A stretch of DNA of 64,000 bases from Sympetrum striolatum (lineage: Eukaryota > Arthropoda > Insecta > Odonata > Libellulidae), in the NCBI GenBank assembly GCA_947579665.1, contig OX388347.1:27520562-27584561 (forward strand), given 5' to 3'. Under the pieces are notes generated by a model. That model saw only the letters and a program-made list of their open reading frames with translations. It did no database searches and was not told the origin of the DNA. Positions within the stretch are counted from its first letter, which is position 1. Each line of letters opens with the position of its first letter. Both the position numbers and the translations under genes were made by a program. Positions 59,005 to 64,000 of the stretch are shown here, in pieces.

Positions 59005-59561
59005 GCGGCAAAACAAGTAAAAGGCTTGGCTTCGTAAAGCATATTGTCGGTAAATGCGACCAAAAGGTGAGAGAGCGATGTTATTTTACCTTGGTCAGAC
59101 CCCTTCTGGAATATGCGGCAAGTATATGGGATCCGGCGGATGAAACGTGTACTCGCGAACTCGAGAATGTGCAGCGTAAAGCGGTTCGTTTTGTTAAGAA
59201 ATGCTACGATAAAAAAGCAAGCGTTACAAAAATGCTCTCAGACGTAGGTTGGGAATCCTTGAAAGAAAGGAGATTGGAAGCTAGGCTGCGATTGCTTAAT
59301 ACATTCAGGGAAACTACATTTTCCAAAGATACAATCAATATCATGCAACCCCCCTGCTACGTCGGTAGATCCGATAATGACCGTAAGTTAAGAGAAATAG
59401 ATGCTAGGACAAATCGTTTTAGAGATTCATTCTTTCCGCGAACAATACGTGACAATAATCGAATAAGGAAGTAGTTTAGATTCAACTGGTGTTTACACCC
59501 CCTGCCACACGCCGAAAGGCGGCTTGTAGGGTATTAATGTAGATGTAGATGTAGATGTAGA
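59005..59561 (+). mobile_element. 5'-truncated CR1/Jockey-like LINE insertion, copy 1
   Basis: 557 bp of non-satellite DNA lie between two copies of TGAAATT (58998-59004 and 59562-59568), a 7-bp target duplication taken from the satellite. The tail is about four GTAGAT units. This is the signature of target-primed reverse transcription with 5' truncation. Confidence 0.85.
59007..59474 (+). CDS. LINE reverse transcriptase C-terminal fragment, copy 1
   Basis: An uninterrupted frame of 155 residues is open from the truncation point to TAG. It includes SKRLGFVKHIVGKC, YFTLVRPLLEYAASIWDP, a QRKAVRFVKKCYDKK block and SDVGWESLKERRLEARLRLL, ending TIRDNNRIRK. This is the region after the RT palm in CR1/Jockey-type non-LTR elements (LVRPLLEYA..WDP and QRKAVRFV are hallmark blocks). 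RT catalytic residues and any endonuclease are absent, so it cannot function alone. The open frame reflects recent insertion, not selection. Confidence 0.8.
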   Translation, partial: GKTSKRLGFVKHIVGKCDQKVRERCYFTLVRPLLEYAASIWDPADETCTRELENVQRKAVRFVKKCYDKKASVTKMLSDVGWESLKERRLEARLRLLNTFRETTFSKDTINIMQPPCYVGRSDNDRKLREIDARTNRFRDSFFPRTIRDNNRIRK

Positions 59562-60749
59562 TGAAATTATCCGTTTTCATTGCATTTTTCGATCATATCT
59601 CGATAAAATGAAAAAAATAAATGCAAAATAGAGGAAAAAAATTGAAATTTCCTTAAAACTTCCCCTTTCTTTCCTTTTTTCGATCTTATCTGGATAAAAT
59701 GACGTTTATTTAGGCAAAAGAGAGGAAGAAAAAGCAATTTCACTATTATCATCTCCATTCCTTGCTTTTTTCGATCATATCTCGATAAAATGAAGAAAAT
59801 CACTGTAGTATAGAGGAAAACAATTGAAATTTCGGTAAATATTTCCGTTTTCGTAGCTATTTTCGATCATAACTCGATTAAATGACGAGAATTAAGGCAA
59901 AATAGAGGTAAAAATTGAAACTTCGGTAAAATTATCAGTTTTCATTAATTTCTCCCATCATATCTCGATAAAATAACGAAACTAAATACAAAATAGAGGA
60001 CGAAAATAATTGTATCGATAAGAATTATCCGTTTTCATTGCTTTTTTCGAACATATCTTACTAAAATGACGAAAATTAAGGTAAAATACAGGAAGAAATT
60101 TGAATTTTCGCAAAAATTATCCGTTTTCGTTGCTTTTTTCGATCATATCTGGATAAAAGGAGGTATATCAAAGCTAAATAGAGGAAAAATATTGAAATTT
60201 TGCTGAAATTATCCGTTTTCGTTGCTTTTTTCGATAATATCACTTCCAACAGACGAAAATTAAGGCACAAAAGAGTAAAAAAATCAAAATTTCGGTGAAA
60301 TTATCCGTTTTCATTGCTTTTTTCGATCATATCTCGATAAAATGAAAAAAATAAATGCAAAATAGAGGAAAAAAATTGAAATTTTGTTAAATTATCCGTT
60401 TTCGTTCCTTTTTTCGATCATATCTCGATAAAACGAGGTATATCAATGCTAAATAGAGGAAAAAAATTGAAAATATTCGTTTTCGTTTCTTTTTTCGATA
60501 ATATCACTTCCAAGAGACGAAAATTAAGGCAAAATAGAGGAAATAAATTGAAATTTCGCAAAAATTATTCGTTCTCGTTGGTTTTTTCGATCATGTCTCG
60601 ACAAAACGAGGGAAATTAAGGCAAAATAGAGAAAAAAATAGAAATTTCGCTAAAATTATCCGTTTTCGTTGCTTTTTTCGATAATATCACTTCCAAGAGA
60701 TGGAAATTAAGGCAAAAAAGAGTAAAAAAATCAAAGTTTCGGTGAAATT

Positions 60750-61306
60750 GCGGCAAAACAAGTAAAAGGCTTGGCTTCGTAAAGCATATTGTCGGTAAAT
60801 GCGACCAAAAGGTGAGAGAGCGATGTTATTTTACCTTGGTCAGACCCCTTCTGGAATATGCGGCAAGTATATGGGATCCGGCGGATGAAACGTGTACTCG
60901 CGAACTCGAGAATGTGCAGCGTAAAGCGGTTCGTTTTGTTAAGAAATGCTACGATAAAAAAGCAAGCGTTACAAAAATGCTCTCAGACGTAGGTTGGGAA
61001 TCCTTGAAAGAAAGGAGATTGGAAGCTAGGCTGCGATTGCTTAATACATTCAGGGAAACTACATTTTCCAAAGATACAATCAATATCATGCAACCCCCCT
61101 GCTACGTCGGTAGATCCGATAATGACCGTAAGTTAAGAGAAATAGATGCTAGGACGAATCGTTTCAGAGATTCATTCTTTCCGCGAACAATACGTGACAA
61201 TAATCGAATAAGGAAGTAGTTTAGATTCAACTGGTGTTTACACCCCCTGCCACACGCCGAAAGGCGGCTTGTAGGGTATTAATGTAGATGTAGATGTAGA
61301 TGTAGA
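60750..61306 (+). mobile_element. LINE insertion, copy 2 (made by satellite duplication)
   Basis: Same length (557 bp), same truncation point, same TGAAATT flanks and same GTAGAT tail as the copy at 59005, so it is the same insertion copied with its satellite surroundings, not a second integration. I noticed two single-base differences, near the block encoding DARTNRFRDS. Confidence 0.85.
60752..61219 (+). CDS. LINE reverse transcriptase C-terminal fragment, copy 2
   Basis: Same 155-residue frame as copy 1, open from the truncation point to TAG. The few nucleotide differences I saw appear silent. It is incomplete and non-functional for the same reasons. It is useful mainly as a clock for the duplication. 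Confidence 0.8.
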   Translation, partial: GKTSKRLGFVKHIVGKCDQKVRERCYFTLVRPLLEYAASIWDPADETCTRELENVQRKAVRFVKKCYDKKASVTKMLSDVGWESLKERRLEARLRLLNTFRETTFSKDTINIMQPPCYVGRSDNDRKLREIDARTNRFRDSFFPRTIRDNNRIRK

Positions 61307-64000
61307 TGAAATTATCCATTTTCATTGCATTTTTCGATCATATCTCGATAAAATGAAAAAAATAAATGCAAAATAGAGGAAAAAAATTGAAATTTTGTTA
61401 AATTATCCGTTTTCGTTTCTTTTTTCGATCATATCACTTCTTAATGACGAAAATTAGGGCAAAATAGAGGATAAAAATTTAAATTTCGCTAAAATTATCC
61501 GTTTTCGTTGCTTTCTTCGATCATATCTCAACAAAACGAGGGAAATTAAGGCATAATATAGGAAAAAAATTGAAATTTCCTTAAAACTTCCCCTTTCTTT
61601 CCTTTTTTCGATCTTATCTGGATAAAATGACGATTATTTAGGCAAAAGAGAGGGAAAAAAAGCAATTTCACTATTATCATCCCCATTCCTTGCTTTTTTC
61701 GATCATATCTCGATAGAATTAAGAAAATCAATGCAGTATAGAGGAAAACAATTGAAATTTCGGTAAATTTTTCCGTTTTCGTAGCTATTTTCGATCATAA
61801 CTCGATTAAATGACGAGAATTAAGGCAAAATAGAGGAAAAAAATTGAAACTTCGGTTAAATTATCTGTTTTCATTAATTTCTCCGATCATATCTCGATAA
61901 CATAACGAAACTAAATACAAAATAGAGGACGAAAATAATTGTATCGATAAGAATTATCCGTTTTCATTGCTTTTTTCGAACATATCTTACTAAAATGACG
62001 AAAATTAAGGTAAAATACAGGAAGAAATTTGAAGTTTCGCAAAAAATATACGTTTTCGTTGCTTTTTTCGATCATATCTCGATAAAACGAGGTATATCAA
62101 TGCTAAATAGAGGAAAACAAAATTGAAATTTTGCTGAAATTATCCGTCTTCGTTGCTTTTTTCGATAATATCGCTTCCAAGAGATTAAATTTAAGGCAAA
62201 AAAGAGTAAAAAAATCAAAATTTCGGTGAAATTATCCCTTTTCGTTGATTTTTTCGATCAGTTCACGATAAAATGAGGTAAATTAATGCAAAATAGAGGA
62301 AAAAAATTGAAATTTCGCAAAAATTATTCGTTCTCGTAGGTTTTTTCGATCATGTCTCAACAAAACGAGGGAAATTAAGGCAAAATAGAGGAAAAAAAAT
62401 TAAATTTCGCTAAAATTATCCGTTTTCATTTCTTTTTTCGATCATATCACTTCCAAATGACGAAAATTAAGGCAAAATAGTGGAAAAAAATTTAAATTTC
62501 GCTAAAATTATCCGCATTCGTTGATTTTTTTCGATCAGATCTCGATAAAATGAAAAAAATAAATGCAAAATTGAGGAAAAAAAATTGAAATTTTGCTAAA
62601 ATTATCCATTTTCGTTTCTTTTTTCGATCATATCACTTCAAAATGACGAAAATTAAGGCAAAAAAGAGGAAATAAATTGAAATTTCGCAAAAAGTATCCG
62701 TATTCGTTGCTTTTTTCGATCATATTTCAACAAAACGAGGGAAATTTAGGCATAATATAGGAAAAAAATTGAAATTTCCTTAAAACTTCCCCTTTCTTTC
62801 CTTTTTTCGATCTTATCTGGATAAAATGACGTTTATTTAGGCAAAAGAGAGGAAAAAAAAGCAATTTCACTATTATCATCCCCATTCCTTGCTTTTTTCG
62901 ATCATATCTCGATAAAATTAAGAAAATCAATGCAGTATAGAGGAAAACAATTAAAATTTCGGTAAATTTTTCCGTTTTCGTAGCTATTTTTGATCATAAC
63001 TCGATTAAATGACGAGAATTAAGGCAAAATAGAGGAAAAAAATTGAAACTTCGGTAATATTATCAGTTTTCATTAATTTCTCCCATCATATCTCGATAAA
63101 ATAACGAAACTAAATACAAAATAGTGGATGAAAATAATTGTATCGATAAGAATTATCCGTTTTCGTTGCTTTTTGCGATCATATCTCGATAAAACGAGGT
63201 ATGTCAATGCAAAATAGAGGAAAAAAATTGAAATTTTGCTGAAATTTTCGGTTTCCTTGCTTTTTTCGATAATATCACTTCCAAGAGACGAAAATTAAGG
63301 CAAAAAAGAGTAAAAAAATCAAATTTAGTTGAAATTATCCGTTTTCGTTGATTTTTTCGATCAGTTCACAATAAAATGAGGTAAATTAATGCAAAATAGA
63401 GGAAAAAAATTGAAATTTCGCTAAAATTATTCGTTCTCGTTGGTTTTTTCGATCATGTCTCGATAAAATAACGAAACTAAATACAAAATAGAGGACGAAA
63501 ATAATTATATCGATAAGAATTATCCGTTTTCATTGCTTTTTTCGAGCATATCTTACTAAAATGACGAAAATTAAGGTGATATACAGGAAGAAATTTTGAA
63601 TTTCGCAAAAATTATCCGTTTTCGTTGCTTTTTTCGATCATATCTCGATAAAACGAGGTGAATCAATGCTAAATAGAGGAAAAAATTGAAATTTTGCTAA
63701 AATTATCCATTTTCGTTGCTTTTTTCGATCATATCACTTCCAAGAGACGAAAATTAAGGCAAAAAAGAATAAAAATATCAAAATTTCGGTGAAATTATCC
63801 GTTTTCGTTGATTTTTTTCGATCAGTTCACGATAAAATTAGGTAAATTAATGCAAAATAGAGGAAAAAATAGAAATTTCGCTAAAATTATTCGTTCTCGT
63901 TGGTTTTTTCGATCATGTCTCAACAAAACGAGGGAAATTAAGGCAAAATAGAGGAAAAAAATTTAAATTTCGCTAATATTATCCGCTTTCGTTGATTTTT

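Larger units (their letters stand above)
57804..61391. repeat. about 1.8-kb duplication containing satellite plus a LINE
   Basis: The block 57804-59640 and the block 59642-61391 share the same order of satellite variants and the same LINE insertion. They differ by one 92-bp monomer, present only in the first block near 58,830-58,921, and by scattered substitutions. Downstream satellite diverges at about 61,393. Confidence 0.88.
39918..64000. repeat. 92-bp AT-rich satellite array with nested higher-order structure
   Basis: The monomer is about 92 bp. Each contains, in order, a TTGAAATTTCGC block, AATTATCCGTTTTCGTTGC, TTTTTTCGATCATATCTCG, ATAAAATGACGAAAATTAAG and GCAAAATAGAGGAAAAA. It repeats without interruption from about 39,918 to the window end, apart from two LINE insertions. 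Monomers near the left edge are the most diverged, while blocks further right form near-identical multi-monomer units. Open frames inside it simply follow the repeat and carry no domain. A centromeric or pericentromeric role is possible but is inference. Confidence 0.95.

Noticed and set aside
39918..64000. CENP-B box-like match (TTCGTTG) in the satellite monomer
   Set aside because: Only the first half of the box agrees. The required internal A and the CGGG core are missing in the monomers I inspected.
39918..64000. CRISPR-like array of short regular repeats
   Set aside because: The whole 92-bp unit repeats with no unique spacers, and the context is eukaryotic.

Overview
The window is eukaryotic nuclear DNA, most likely from an arthropod and probably an insect. 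It is AT-rich, has spliced genes with GT..AG introns, and carries PIF/Harbinger DNA transposons, LINE fragments, tRNA-derived SINE-like pieces and a very large satellite array. I see no bacterial operon, rRNA gene, CRISPR array or recognisable conserved host housekeeping gene. Nearly every supportable feature is a transposon, a transposon relic or a tandem repeat. The organism call is inference from this content only.

Layout. 1-2,821: AT-rich sequence with a LINE C-terminal fragment at 318-556. 2,822-8,606: a complete PIF/Harbinger element with terminal inverted repeats, a 3-bp target duplication, a four-exon DDE transposase (+) and a convergent five-exon Myb/SANT-like partner gene (-). Both reading frames are open across all proposed splice sites, so the element looks autonomous. 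8,607-28,300: mostly non-coding, with a few weak candidate exons, a 51-bp minisatellite, a 552-bp non-autonomous TIR element at a TA site, a tRNA-derived SINE, a second LINE/SINE-type tail, two G-quadruplex-prone tracts and a decayed CR1/Jockey-like LINE fragment. 28,370-38,001: a second Harbinger-type gene pair. The Myb/SANT (zeste-like) gene (+) has a CRE/CCAAT-bearing promoter, and the convergent transposase gene (-) has lost its reading frame. About 4 kb of other repeat sequence sits in the last intron of the Myb gene, and two AT-centred palindromes sit inside the transposase gene. 38,002-39,917: tandem and tRNA-like repeats. 39,918-64,000, to the window end: about 24 kb of a 92-bp satellite organised into nested higher-order repeats, containing two copies of one 557-bp LINE insertion.

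How the parts relate. In Harbinger elements the transposase and the Myb/SANT protein act together, the partner aiding nuclear import and end binding (established for the family). Element 1 keeps both genes. In element 2 the transposase is broken, while the DNA-binding gene is largely open apart from a frame slip in a 14-bp minisatellite. The satellite appears to have grown by repeated segmental duplication at several scales (367, 738, 1,099, 1,181, about 1,840 and 2,485 bp), and one of these events copied a resident LINE.
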